Positions 13,301 to 26,500 of a stretch of DNA of 64,000 nt are shown piece after piece (the stretch's first letter is position 1; each line of letters starts with the position of its first letter). A program made the position numbers and the translations under genes. This stretch comes from Pachypanchax playfairii (taxonomy: Eukaryota > Chordata > Actinopteri > Cyprinodontiformes > Aplocheilidae). The stretch spans positions 1,984,043 through 2,048,042 of the forward strand of contig SSNP01000052.1 of assembly GCA_006937955.1 (NCBI GenBank), given 5' to 3'. The notes under the pieces are model-generated. The model did no database searches, was not told where the DNA came from, and saw only the letters and a list, made by a program, of their open reading frames with translations.

Positions 13301-16300
13301 TATACAAACAGGAATGTGCAGAAGGCATTACAGCCCACCTTTTAGTTTTTAGTGTCAATCAGCCATCAGTCAGTATATGATGCGTTCATGAAAACACCCT
13401 GAAACACGTTTTTATGAGCAAAGTTTCAACCATCTACAGCATCCCAAGAATCCTGGATCTCAAACAGCTTTACAATGTTAGCTGATGTTTTCTCTAACAG
13501 TCACATCATTTCCACAGAGCTGACAGAGGGAGCGACCCACAGTCTTCATGTCACATCATAATGGGCTCTTTCAGAGGTGAAGCCAAGTTTCTCCCACAAC
13601 CTGTTTGTTCCCTGAACACATGCACTTTCCATCAGACTGAAAACAAGAGGCCTTTGTTCTGCTGAAGCCAAACAGAACAAAATAACCCAATGAATGGAAA
13701 TGAGGAGCAGACAAAAGGGAAAATATACAGTGATCTGAATCAGCTGTTAGGGTCTGATCTCAATACAAAAACAGGTTTAAAGACAGACAGCAGCTTCTAA
13801 ATATATATGTGCACCTTTTGAATTTTTGATTTATTTTTTATTCAATTATTTATGTCACCTTAGAAACTACAGCTGCATCAACAGTCATAATAAAAGCTCT
13901 ATGCAAACAAAAACCTCAGACTGAGAGATGAGAAGCAGAGTGGTGACCGAGGTGGACACGAGGTGGACACGAGGTGGACACGAGGTTTGAGAGAAGAAGA
14001 ACTCTTGAACAGTTTGAGATTTTGTCTAATTAAATCTCCAACCTGCTATTAAAGTTCTCATCTATCAGTGCAGGTCCTCCTCTCAACCAGTCAATACACT
14101 TCAAAAAAGAAAATAAAAAATAAAGCCATCAATGATGCAGAACATCTCACTAAAGAGTTTCACTATGAAGCATCTTTAGTCCATTAACTGTTTAAAATTC
14201 ATCTAAAGTTTCTTCTCACCAGTTTCAGACCAGAAACTGTTTTTAACATATTTCAGCACTTTAACTGATTTCCTAACTGTTCTTGGAGCAGAGCGCATCA
14301 CATTGTCTCTGTACCTTCATGTTCACAAAAATCTGATTAAACTCACATCAACTAAAACACTTTCAATCTAACATCAAAGTGGCCCAATCACAGAAAAATG
14401 CTCACTGGACTCAACCTGTTTTATCTTCAGTGTCTGAAGGATTAAAATTCTGCACCATTAAGTCTATAAGATCCTTATTAACTGTTGGATCTACTCGTGC
14501 TTTAATGATGAGGATGTGATATTGATAAGCTTAATTTAATGTTTGCACAAGCTTTCCTCTCTGTCTCACAACAAGTTCCACTTGTTACTCATGATTCTGC
14601 ACAGATTCTGATTCTCCGTATGTTGAACCAACAAAAACTGTAATTTCTACAACCTATAACTCTAGAACTCAACGCGTCCTGCAGGTGGGATGGAAATGCA
14701 CTAACTCTTTTTGTGTGACAGTGTACGTGTGCGACAGGGACTGACCGTGATGCCTTCAGCCTCGTACTCATCCTGCTCCGACTTGAGCGTTAGCTCAATG
14801 AAGAGCTGCTGCAGTTTCTCGTTACAGTAGTTAATACAGAACTGCTCAAAGCTGAAACACACAATAGTTTTGACCAGATATAAGTTGCAACATATGACAT
14901 AACAATATAATATTAAATAAAAATGAACTAATTTTAGCACTGTGACGCAAACTGCACCTGTTGTGTTGGAAAACCTCAAATCCATAAATGTCCAGCAGGC
15001 CGATGACGGAGTGATTCTTGTGAGAGTTGTCCTGAAAAAGACGTGGGACAAAACTCATCTTTAGCTGCAAATCAAATAAAAAACTGATCAACGTTCCCTG
15101 CTGTCTTTTCATCATGAGTTTGAGCAGTTTTTAGGTTAATCTAAGTCATATTTATTTGACACAGAGAAAATAGGATGGAATACTTTTAATTTAACACAGT
15201 GGCCACTAGGTGTCACTGTGCAGCTACATATTAAAGATTCGACAGGAACCTGCTCAGCAGCAGTGTTTGGTGATGTTTGATGTGCGTGTGTGCACGTACC
15301 GTGTACGTGAGTGAAGTGTTGATCTGGTTGACCAGCCAGGTAAAGGTGCGTCCATAAATCGCCTTGGACAAAGCGTCCCGAGCTGAAGACGCCTGCTCCA
15401 GGTTCAGAGGGCTCACAAGCTTCTCATACAAACACATTGAGAGGAGGGTGGGACATGAGCAGAGACACATAATGACAGAGTTCCACGGAGCTCAGGCAGA
15501 TGTTACACACAAAGGAAAGCTTTGTATACAAACGCTTATCACAAAATGACAATGTGTGTATCCAAATGTACCTCCTCTCCTTTGGCAATGATCTTCTTGT
15601 GTGTGAGTGCTTCTGTCAGCGCCGCCCCATTCACTCCTAACAACTGCAAAACATTAAAAACACACAACCCAGGTGAGTCCGTCAGAAAACCTGCCGTGAA
15701 CATGCAGACATCACACCTGGCAGCAGCAGTCGCTACCTGCGTATCATGTCTGAAAACTACCGGGATGAGGATCAGATTATTTAATCCTGATCACGTCTCC
15801 AGAGCCATGAAAACAAAGCAAGTATCAGTCAACAAGCACAAGCTGTTGGGGGTCAACAGAAGATGAGGAGACATGTTTTGGCAACACTTGACAATCATGA
15901 AAAAACACTCAAATACTGTAAAGGTGAATTCATTATGTTATCAGTCTTATCTAGTAGCTTCTGCTACTTGAAAAAAAATCAAGTACCTGGAAAGTGGTTG
16001 TTTAATTCAAGGATTAAATGATCAAAAGGATCTAAAATGCTAAACTGTTAATGGCAACGAGAGCTGCAGCTTTCAGTAACTGAGTTTACGTAGACGTCTT
16101 TAAATAATATAACACATAAATTAGTAAAATGTCTTATTTCAAAGCTGAGATTGTATCAATTTAATCTGGTTACATTAGAAACTATAATAAAATCGGATTA
16201 TAACAAGCAGTGCAAACGTTTTGATAAAGTGAATATAATAACATGTAACACATTGTGATTGTCTTTGACGGTAAGGTGACACGAGGTTGGAAACATGCAG

Positions 16301-19300
16301 CCAAAACTACTCTGTCAGGGATCTTGTTAAAAAGTTAAATACTAACTTCTTTCTTTTTATTAACTAATGCTCACTTTCTTGGGCCCTCAGTTAGAAATCA
16401 TTCATGGAACTGTCTTGATATTTAGAATCATCATAAGTATAAAAAATATGGATTTATCATGTATCATATGTTAGTAAGTAATCAGCTGTTGATGAAACAC
16501 ATGCTCATGCTGTTCTTGTTCACTTGCATCCAGCCACGCACTCCATTAATCATATTTGTAACTCAACATCCTTTAAAGGGGTTATGACATCAAAATGCAC
16601 TTTTTTGAGGTTTTTGGGGTATATCATGATGTGTTGTGCACTGATGAGGCCGTGTGAACGTCCAAAGCGAGTATCAAAGTTCCCGTTTGTGGGCGGTCCG
16701 CTTTGTTTCATATTTAAAAAACGGTTGAATCGGAAAGCACCATTTTTTCCTACGTGGCATTTCATCCTACGTATTTCATAGCGTCCAATAAAAGTGCACA
16801 GTAAACTAAACAGTCCAACCCCCCACCCCCAGCCCATACACCGGTAGCTGCGTTGCGCTAGCTTGTGCTGCTGCTCTTGAGAAGAGATGGCTACGCAAAC
16901 GGGGACCTGTTGTGTCCAAGGATGCTCAACCCATGCTGGAAGTTTACACTCACTCCCGAAGGATGAAAAAACAAGAGAAGAGTGGCTGAAGTTCATTTAT
17001 GGAGAAGTGCCACGCAGTTATAACTTCAATTTGAGAATATGTTCAGCTCACTTCACGGAGGACTGCTTCCATAACTTGGGTGAATTCAAGTTGGGATTAT
17101 CAAAGAAACTGATTTTAATTAAAAATTCTTTACCAACCCTGAAGGAGGCGACCACATCGTCAATACCTGTAAGTTTATTTATTTAATAAAATGCTGCCTT
17201 GCCTGATAAACGTTTGTTCGTGGTCTGAAGAGTTCACGATGCTAGCATGTGATAGCCGCTCTAGCAACAATGTCCGTGAGCAACAGGTTTATCATACCAT
17301 ATTGTGAATCTATTTTCATTGATAACATCTGACAGCACTGTTTATTCGCTCATGTGATTAGTTGAGTTATATGTGTTCACCCCTCCGTCTTCCTCAGAAG
17401 ACGTTTCAGGCTCGAACATTTACGGTTGTAAACGTCCACTCGCCGTGTTACTGGACTGTTGACGGAGCCGAGAAGAAAGGCTTGTTGCGGGCAATGGTTG
17501 TAGCCAATCAGAGCGAAGTCAGCCAGGGAGACCCACATATCATTAATGAAAGGAACCGTGTTGCTGAGAAGAGGATTCTGACCTGCCCGTACACCCCCGC
17601 CATGTTAGTTTTTTAATCAAATTCTTTTGTGAGTTGACATATGCGGGCATATCTACTACATGAAATAGCTTTACGCCAGTTTAAACAGTGATGTCATCAC
17701 ACCTTTAAAAAACATGCAGAAATTGATAGTTTTTTTCCCCAAAATAATGAAAAATAGAGCCAAAAAAAAAAGAAACTGAAATCAAGGTCCTTATTTCTGA
17801 CATCAGCACAAACCAAAAGTTATTGTTTAGTTCATTCAGCTCCAGGATAAGCATAAGAATACTACCTGGGAGAAGGTCACATAGGCCAGAAATAAAAAGA
17901 AAATGATTTGATCCACATCTAACGAAGCCAAATTAGCCACATTTTCGAACATGAATACTGAATATAGATTAATTTGAGATGAAGGACGCACATGGTCATT
18001 TGAGACTTTCAATAAAACAGTTTCTGCCACGAGTTTGTGTTTGTACTCGGGTATTTAAGAGTATTTCTAAGTATAAGTACAAGATGTTAAATTCAACACA
18101 GAACGGTTAATAATGAAGGTCCTGGTTTGTTCTGGGTGGATGGAAGAAGGGACCGGAGAGACCAGTGGGCTGTCATAGAGAAAAAAAAGATTTCTTCCTA
18201 ACAGATTAGTGAACATGAGAACAGGTTTCACTCTTTTTTCAGACCATCTCAGTCAGATTAAAGGACTTTGAGGGACTGACTAAATAAAGGCTTGTTTTGT
18301 TTATTTGTTTGTTTGTTTGGTTTGTAGTGAGGGAGGTTTCTGATGGATTCAGTCTTACCCTGGCCAGATACTTTATCTGTATGTCCGATAAGATGCAGGC
18401 ATTTCCTTCTTCCTCCCCGTACTGCACATTACCGAGGTGAAGCACGCTGGCGATTATGTTCAGCAGCTCCTGCACATACAAAACACACGGGACGGGGTCA
18501 TTAAAACACAACAACATGAGGACACGGAGAGACAGGTGGAGGGAAAAGGGATAATAAGCTGCAACCAACAGGTCGACTGATAAGACCAGCTGACTGAAAC
18601 ACAGAGTTCTGTCTTATAAACATCAGCAGACAGAAGGAAAGCTCCAGTGTTGCTCCAATAAAAAAGCTCTCTCGTCATTTATGCTCTGATATTTTTTATA
18701 TGAATGACTCAGTAGTTGAAGGGAACCCTGTTTTGTTTTGGGAAACATCCAGCTGGTAACGTCCCCAAACCTCCTGAAGTCACTGAACAAACACGTTTCA
18801 GTTTGAATGTTTTAAACATGAGGACATGAACTCATCGGGTCTTTAGAAAGTCTGGAACAACATCTCATAATTCTGTATATTCACACAGTCTCTAAACTGT
18901 TTGGGCTTTAGTACAAGCTACATAAGCTACACTCTCAGAAATAGAGGTACGAGACAAGGACATTTTTGTACCTATAGGTAAATTGTTTTAAAATGTTCCC
19001 TTAAAAGTACAATATTGGTCTTTAAAAGGTCAGAAATGCCCCTTAGAGTGTTCAAATTGATATAAAGTACAAATTTGTACTATTTCAACTGCCCCTGCAA
19101 CCTGGTCAAGGCTGGTTAATCTCAATTTTATTAAGTTTCTTCCATCATTTTCAATATTATGATTTACATGTTGGTTTTAGACTTTAAAATGTGGCATAAT
19201 TTTACTGTTTTAGTGGAACAACTTCATAAGGTACAAAAATGGACCTGGACTACAGAATTTGTACCTTCTTGTCGCTGGGGGTGTACCCTGTAGTCCAGGT

Positions 19301-22300
19301 CAAATTACGCCACATTTTGAAGTTTTAAACCAACATTCTGAAACATAGTATTGAAAATGATGGATGAAACTTAATAAAATGGAGATTAACCAGCCTTGAC
19401 CAGGGTTGCAGGTGCAGTTGAAATGGTACAAATTTGTACTTTATATCAATTTGAACACTCAAAGGGGCATTTCTGACCTTTTAAAGACCAATATTGTACT
19501 TTTAAGGGAACATTTTAAAACAATTTACCTATAGGTACAAAAATGTCCTTGTCTCGTACCTCTATTTCTGAGAGTGTACATACACCAGAGTTGGGTAAGT
19601 TACTCAAAAAAAGTAACTAGTTACTGTTCAAAAAAGTAATATATTACACTACTTAGTTTCTCACTTCTGAAAGTAACTTAGCTACTCGACTCTGATTACT
19701 TTTGTACCCAAAAAGAGACGAGCAATATTGTTTTCTTTCAATAACGGCACTAAACATCTTATTTAGACCCTTCTTTAATAAAATATTTGACAAACAAGAA
19801 CAAACAGCTGCTGCATAATTTCAATGAACAATTGTAAACTTATGAAGGTACACATTTGATATCAAAATAAAGTTTTAACTGAGTGGGCTGTCGAACAAAT
19901 AAAAAGACAGACAATAACTATGATAACTTTAAGATCCTACAAAGGAGTATTTGAGTCATTGTAGACAAAATATGAATAATATTTTGGATAAATTTCCACC
20001 CATGAAACTCCCATTTTAGATTATAAAAACTTTTCATATTCTTTGATGTCGAAAAGCCCCTGGTTGCAGCTCACGGATCAGTGGCAGGAACAAGCCTTAC
20101 CATATATGGTAGGACGTGTCATAAATATGCCGAAACTGAAGGGGGCACTAGATAAATACTTGGTTTTCTCCCCAAAAAGAGCTCAGAGGAGCTACGAATG
20201 TAGGTTTCTCTTTGTAACGAGTAATATATTACAGGTGATTTTATTCAGTTTTCTCTGTGACTCTTTGGTCTGCTCCTCACCTCCACATCATTATCACTGA
20301 AGCCAATCACGGTCAGGCCTTTTCTCACCACCTTCCAATCACTGCGATCATTGATGGAGCTCACTTTAGGACAGTTACCCTGTAAAAAACAACACACACA
20401 CCAAAGCATCAACCAAATGAAGCACTTTGTATCAGCTAAACGTTTTAGCTTTTAAAAGTATATCTGTAAACATGTTGGGTAAAAGTCAGCAAGCCACAAA
20501 GTTTAAACACCCACTTAAGTGTGATGTAAACACCCACTTAGAAAAACACAGGTGTAAGATGTTTTTGGAGTGGAAAGGTGTGTGTGTGCATGTTAAAGGT
20601 TGTAGTTAGTCCCATGAGTCAGGTTTCTCCTCTGAGGAAAGCCCCGCCCACTGCACTGAGCGCTGCCCTGACAGAGAGACAAATAACACGAGTCTCCACT
20701 GGGACGTGGATCTGAAGTCTGCACACACCATCAGCTGGATGAGATTTAAAGAGGCCATTTCATACAAATTTCAAGACTTCGGGGTCATTTCTTAAGTATT
20801 AACCAGTAATATGAAACATTTTATTTCTAAAAGAAAGTAACGAAACACTTATTAACAGACCTTTCAATCTGTCTGCATTCAAATTCGGGTGGTTCCGGCT
20901 CCTTCTGTCAGGCTGCTTCAGCAGCAGCTCGTTCATATTCATTATTCGAATTTGCTGGACTCTGATTGGCTAATAAACTAGCCTATCAGAGCAAGGTATA
21001 CTGTTTCCAGCCCCGCTGTGCATGGCAACGTCAGACGTCGTGTCTTCCTGTTTGCTACGTCTTATGCTAACAGCTTTTAGCCAGCAGCATGCTAGGCGTG
21101 GTTTCAACTGCAGGAGCTGATGAATACTAACGAACAAAGGAGTTGTGATGAAACAGATACAGGCCGTTAGAACTCGGGAGAACTCGGGTTTTATCACCAC
21201 CTTCGTAGTTTGAGAGATTAAAACTGAAAGAGAAGTTGTTGACCTGTTTTCACACCCACTATGAAGGTAAGTGTTTGTGCTGTGTGGGTGTGGTTAATTC
21301 ATCAAACTTAAACACACCCACACAGCACAAACCCTCCTGCAGCATGATAAGAATCTGTCAACACTAACGGTTATAAACACATGAATGTGTTGAACATTAA
21401 TAAAGTAATAAACTCCTACTTTGACCAGGTACTGGTACTGCTGAGTGTTTCTCTCAAGGCCGAGGTGTCTCAGTAGATCTTCTTCTCCTCCCTCGATTAT
21501 CTGATAGAAAATGTGGAAGTTCCTCTCTCCGTGGTTCTGATGGACCACCCGGGACTTCTCCAGCAGGTAGCTGATGATGTGGCCTCCTTTGGGGTTACCC
21601 TGCCGACGGGGACGGAGGGGGAAGGAGGAGGAGGAGAAGGTAAGACTGGGACACTGAGGTGTGAGGAAAGGTTGATAAAACATGCAGGTCACATGGGGGG
21701 GGGGGGGGGTTTTTTTTNNNNNNNNNNGGGGGGGGGGGGGGGGGGATTTTGTTGTCCACAAAAATATTATGCACCCAAAAATCACACGAAGATTCTGTAT
21801 TAAAATGTTGATAAACGTCTTTTTTTAGTTTTCTTTGCTATATAACAATTATGTTTTTGACTGTTTTTAGTCTCTGCTTCAGGCCTGTTACTCACCTTGA
21901 AGTCAAACTGAATGTCCATATACTTGCCAAAGCGGCTGGAGTTATCGTTACGCAACGTCTTGGCATTGCCGAAGGCCTGGATTGAGATGAAGAATATAAT
22001 CAGAGATAAAACCAGAGGAGGGGAGGGTTATGTGATGGATTAGGGAAGACAGATAACAGAGAGTAGAGTTGATGACAGATAATGACTGAAAAAAATCAGT
22101 TTTACACAAAGTTTCAAAAACCTTTTAACAGGTCAAGTAAAACTAAATTTCTACTATTTCACAATGTAAATACACATTTATAAGTTAAGCAGGTTTTCAG
22201 ATGGTTAGTGAAGTCTGTGGCTCTACGAGAGGAAAAGCTTCTCACCTCCAGGACGGGGTTGGACTGCAGCAGACGGTCTTTTGTGACCTGCACAGGATCG

Positions 22301-23514
22301 TTAGCTGAACAGGTCTGGGCGTAATACTGCAGGACCTTCTTGGATGCCTCCGTTTTTCCTGCACCGCTCTCCCCTGAGATCAGGATGCACTGGTCCTTCC
22401 TCTCCGTCCTCATGGAGCGGTACGCATTGTCTGCCACGGCGTAGCTGCAGGAGCGGAGGGAGATGAAAGATGACAGATCTTAACATCATCTGATTGATGT
22501 GTAATGAGTACAGACACAAAAAACCTTCTTATTCTGCTGGACACATCTAAAATTAGAAAAGCACTCGGAGAGCGCAGACCTTCGCCAAACACATCAGTTC
22601 CCCCATATCTAAAAATTAACCTGCATTTTGTTACCAAACACCTGGACCAATTATTATGGAGTTACATGTTAAAAACAGCTTGATCTCACAGTAATTACAA
22701 AGGTGGCACTGCAGGTGTGACTATCAAACCAGATATTTGTTTCAGCACCAAATTACATCAAAAGATTTGAATCTGCCATTTATCTCATCCTGAACTTTGG
22801 AGCATCATTCAGTTCTCCCAACACCTGACGGAGGTTCGATTCCCGTCTGTCCTTCACTCCCTTAAACCTGCAGCTTTTTAATCTACTGCAAATCCAGTAA
22901 ATAAAGTCCAAAAACATACTTAAGTGTATTTTTCAGTCAGCTCATCAGAAGATACTTCATAGGAACCTCATTGTCAAGACAAAGTATTTAAAACAGCATC
23001 ATACTGACGTCATTCAGCTAAAATCTAGTCAAAATTACAAAAAAAAGCCTGTTGAAAAGTTTTCTGTTTAAAGTCTATTAACAGGAAAGTCATTCATTTA
23101 TAATAATTGATTATTAAAAACGTCTCACAAAATACATAAATAAAGGAACATCCCAATTGACAGCCATGTAAATGATCTGTTAAACTAAATATCGTCCTGT
23201 TTTGATTGTGATACGTGAAGCTGCTCAGTGTGTGAACATGCAGACACTTTCATTATGAATCATGAAGAAAGAATGAATCGCAGCATGTTTTAGTTACGCC
23301 ACCATTCATCAACTCTGCTCCACTCTCACTGATGCTCACTTGTTTCTGCACATTTATAACACCAGAATAATCTCTGGAAGATAAAAAGCAGCACCTACAA
23401 CACATGGACACATTGTTGCATGTGATAGAAGTGTTTGTGAGTGATAGGTGGGGTCATGTTCAGGTCAGAGAATCCCCTACCGCCTGGTACCATCATTTGT
23501 TTACTTATTTTCCC

Positions 23515-23546
<32 letters not shown>

Positions 23547-26500
23547 ACTCACATTACGAAAAAACATTTGGTCACATAATCAAGTGTTAAACGTGAGGAG
23601 ATGAAACCCCTCAGTGTCTTCGGTGGTTAAAGCAGAAGAGCTTGTGAAAGATTCTGACCCTCTCGCTTCATAATGTGCTGGATTGTTTCGCTGCTGGCTT
23701 GTGGGGTCGGGGAGGGTTTACCAGGGAATTCCCTCCCCATTCCTGTGGCAACCTTTCAAACAAACACTCAGCCTGCGGCCATGAGATTCTCCTGACTATC
23801 AGAGAAAAGGACAGTCAGACCTTGTGAGCGTTACGTCTTTGGCTGATACTGTGAGGGTGATGCATGCAGCAAATATTCCCACACATACGTGTGCTCTCTG
23901 ACAGGAAGTGGAATTCTGTCACATCAGTCTAGAGGGAAGTTTCACTGCAGAGGAAAAACCAGCTCATGTTTATTTATTGTCTCAGGTTAGTAACTGTAAT
24001 AATAAGAGATGTTTGTTTAGATACTGGAGCACATGCTTCGCTCTCTGCTGCAGGTAAAAAAAAGAACTTTGCAATGAAACCCAATACAATCTGTTTAAAA
24101 ATCCACAGAGTATAAAGTTGTGTTTCAAGCTGCAGGCTGGGAGGTCTGTGCACTTACATGTGTGGTGAGACCTCGTAGAAGTTGACCCCACGGTATCGCT
24201 CCATGTGGTTCTTGGTGTAGATCTCCAGTTCTCTGTATGGGTTAACTGACACCAGCACTGATCCAATGTATGTCTGATTAAAAGGGAATATGACTGTCAG
24301 ATCACACAAAAACAACTTTCTACAGTGTTAAAATGATGTTTTGTAACTGTAAATACACTAAATGTCAATAACAATGAATTGATCAAGAAGACAAGTTCTC
24401 TAACTATCATCACTACACTGACTCACATAGATGAGGCTCTCCTTGAAGCGTTTACGCAGGTTCTCTATGAAGGCGGCCTCGCTGGTGAAGTTCTCCAGCA
24501 GGACAAAATCCTGCACCCCCACCCGATCTCTGGCTGTCAGGGCCGACTCCATCATAGCCCGCACCCCGTCACTAGCTACCACCTGGAGGTGAAGAATGAG
24601 GAAATCAAGGAATGAAAACAACCGTACAAACGTGTAACCGCTGGATAACATGGTGCAAATAAAACAGCGATAAAGATTCCAAATCACAAACATTTCAGGT
24701 GGGACGAAATATTAACAGGGCAAACAACCATAAGAACAAACAAAAGAAATGTAATAAAATATAACAATAAATAAATCTTTGTTGACATGCAACCCTTTTT
24801 CCTCCAAGTAATCTTATCAACCCTAAAAACTGAGACTGAACCAGGCCCAGATGTGGCGAGGAAGTAACGGCCTCAACCCAATTACTTAAAAAGGCCCGCC
24901 CGGTTTCACATGTTCAAAAATATACAAGACAAATTTAGCATCAGAAGCTAAACTGCAACACTTACATTTTTAAGTTCATCAAGGCGTTTGCCCAGTAAGC
25001 CATTTTCAAAAAAAGAAACTTGAGTTTTGCGCATAAGGCTGCTAATTTTTCCAACATCCATGTCGAAGGTGCACAAGATGCTTAACACAAAACAATTCCT
25101 GCTGCAGGATGTAAGAGATGGAAGCAGAAGTAAGGACAGAGAAGACATGCAAAATCCCTGCAGGTGTTGTTGTGTTAGGTAGTCTTCTCCCTCAAGAGAC
25201 CACAACGAGGACATGGACTAATAAAGAGGTGAGAACACTTGAGGGAGGAGATAATCTATTAATTAGAGCTGAGTGAGACAAGATTAAAACTACAGGAGAT
25301 GAAATATAAGTGGAGAATGTGATGGATGTGGGATATTAATATTGTTCATAATTTAACCTTCATTTAAGAAAGAAAAACCCTTGAGATTAAAAATTTAATT
25401 TATAAGATTGTCAGATAGAGATACAGCAGCTCAATCAGACATGTGCCAAAAATATAAAAATATAAAAACAAAAATATATTAAAATAATCAGCAATACAAA
25501 TGAAAAGAAGTCTTGAGAAGGTTTGAGCAGGAATACAGATGTTTGTATGTTTATACTAAGTATTGACAGATATATATTTACCCTATTTGGCATCGGTCGA
25601 TAACTCTGCCAATATAGTTCAGTAATGTTTGCATGTTTTTATAATCAGCAGCAAAGAAAATTTATGTTTAATTCAAAGTTTCTAATGTTAGAAAAATTAT
25701 TTTCACAAACAGATTAAAGATTTCTAAGTTGCTGGAGTGTTTTTGCAGGTTGCTGTTGTGTTTAAATCATTTTATTCATTCAGTTTTTATGTAGTTTTGG
25801 TATTTTTTTAAGTTGGATTTTTATTTATTTTATTTAAATGTATATTTATGTTCCTGAAAATCATAAATAAAAAGTTTAAAGTTCCATCCATCCATTTTCT
25901 GATCCTGCTTCTTCCTGTTCAGGGTCGCAGGGACCTTTTTTATTTTTCATTCATTCGTTTTATTTATTAACTGGTTGATTTGATTTCTTTAACTTTGGTT
26001 AGATGTTTGACTGTAATTATGTTCAGCACACAAAATTAAGATGGAAATTTGGTTAAATTGCTGAGACATTTTAGCCGAGATATCGGCCATCGGCTTACTA
26101 TGAGCTCTAAATATCAGCATTATAAAAACTAATATTGATCAACCTTTAATTTATACTGTTTAAAAGATGTTTACATTTACTCAATGAGACGAGTTCCTTT
26201 AGATTCAGGTGGTTTTGGAGCTAATTCTATAAATAAGAGGCAGAATATTTGAATTATTTTATCCCTGATTCATGAATGCACAGATTAACCTCCTGTTATG
26301 ACTCCAGTAAAGCTCATTACTGTGTTTAAACGTTTCCAGAAATGATCTTTACTCCCTGAAATTCCAGACAGCAGCACTGGACTACTCAGCACATTAATCC
26401 ACTGTATGTCCTGCCATCTTGCTTTGGAGACGAGACGACACACACTGGGAAGTTTTGTTCAGGTTTAACTCAAACCCTAAACAGATCTGAGGCGCCCGCA

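Noticed and set aside
20043..20300. 85-codon plus-strand frame overlapping exon 7
   Set aside because: It covers part of a dispersed repeat and the antisense of myo1c exon 7.
22820..22860. tRNA-like B-box GGTTCGATTCCC
   Set aside because: No A-box, acceptor stem or cloverleaf could be found around it; at most a SINE remnant.
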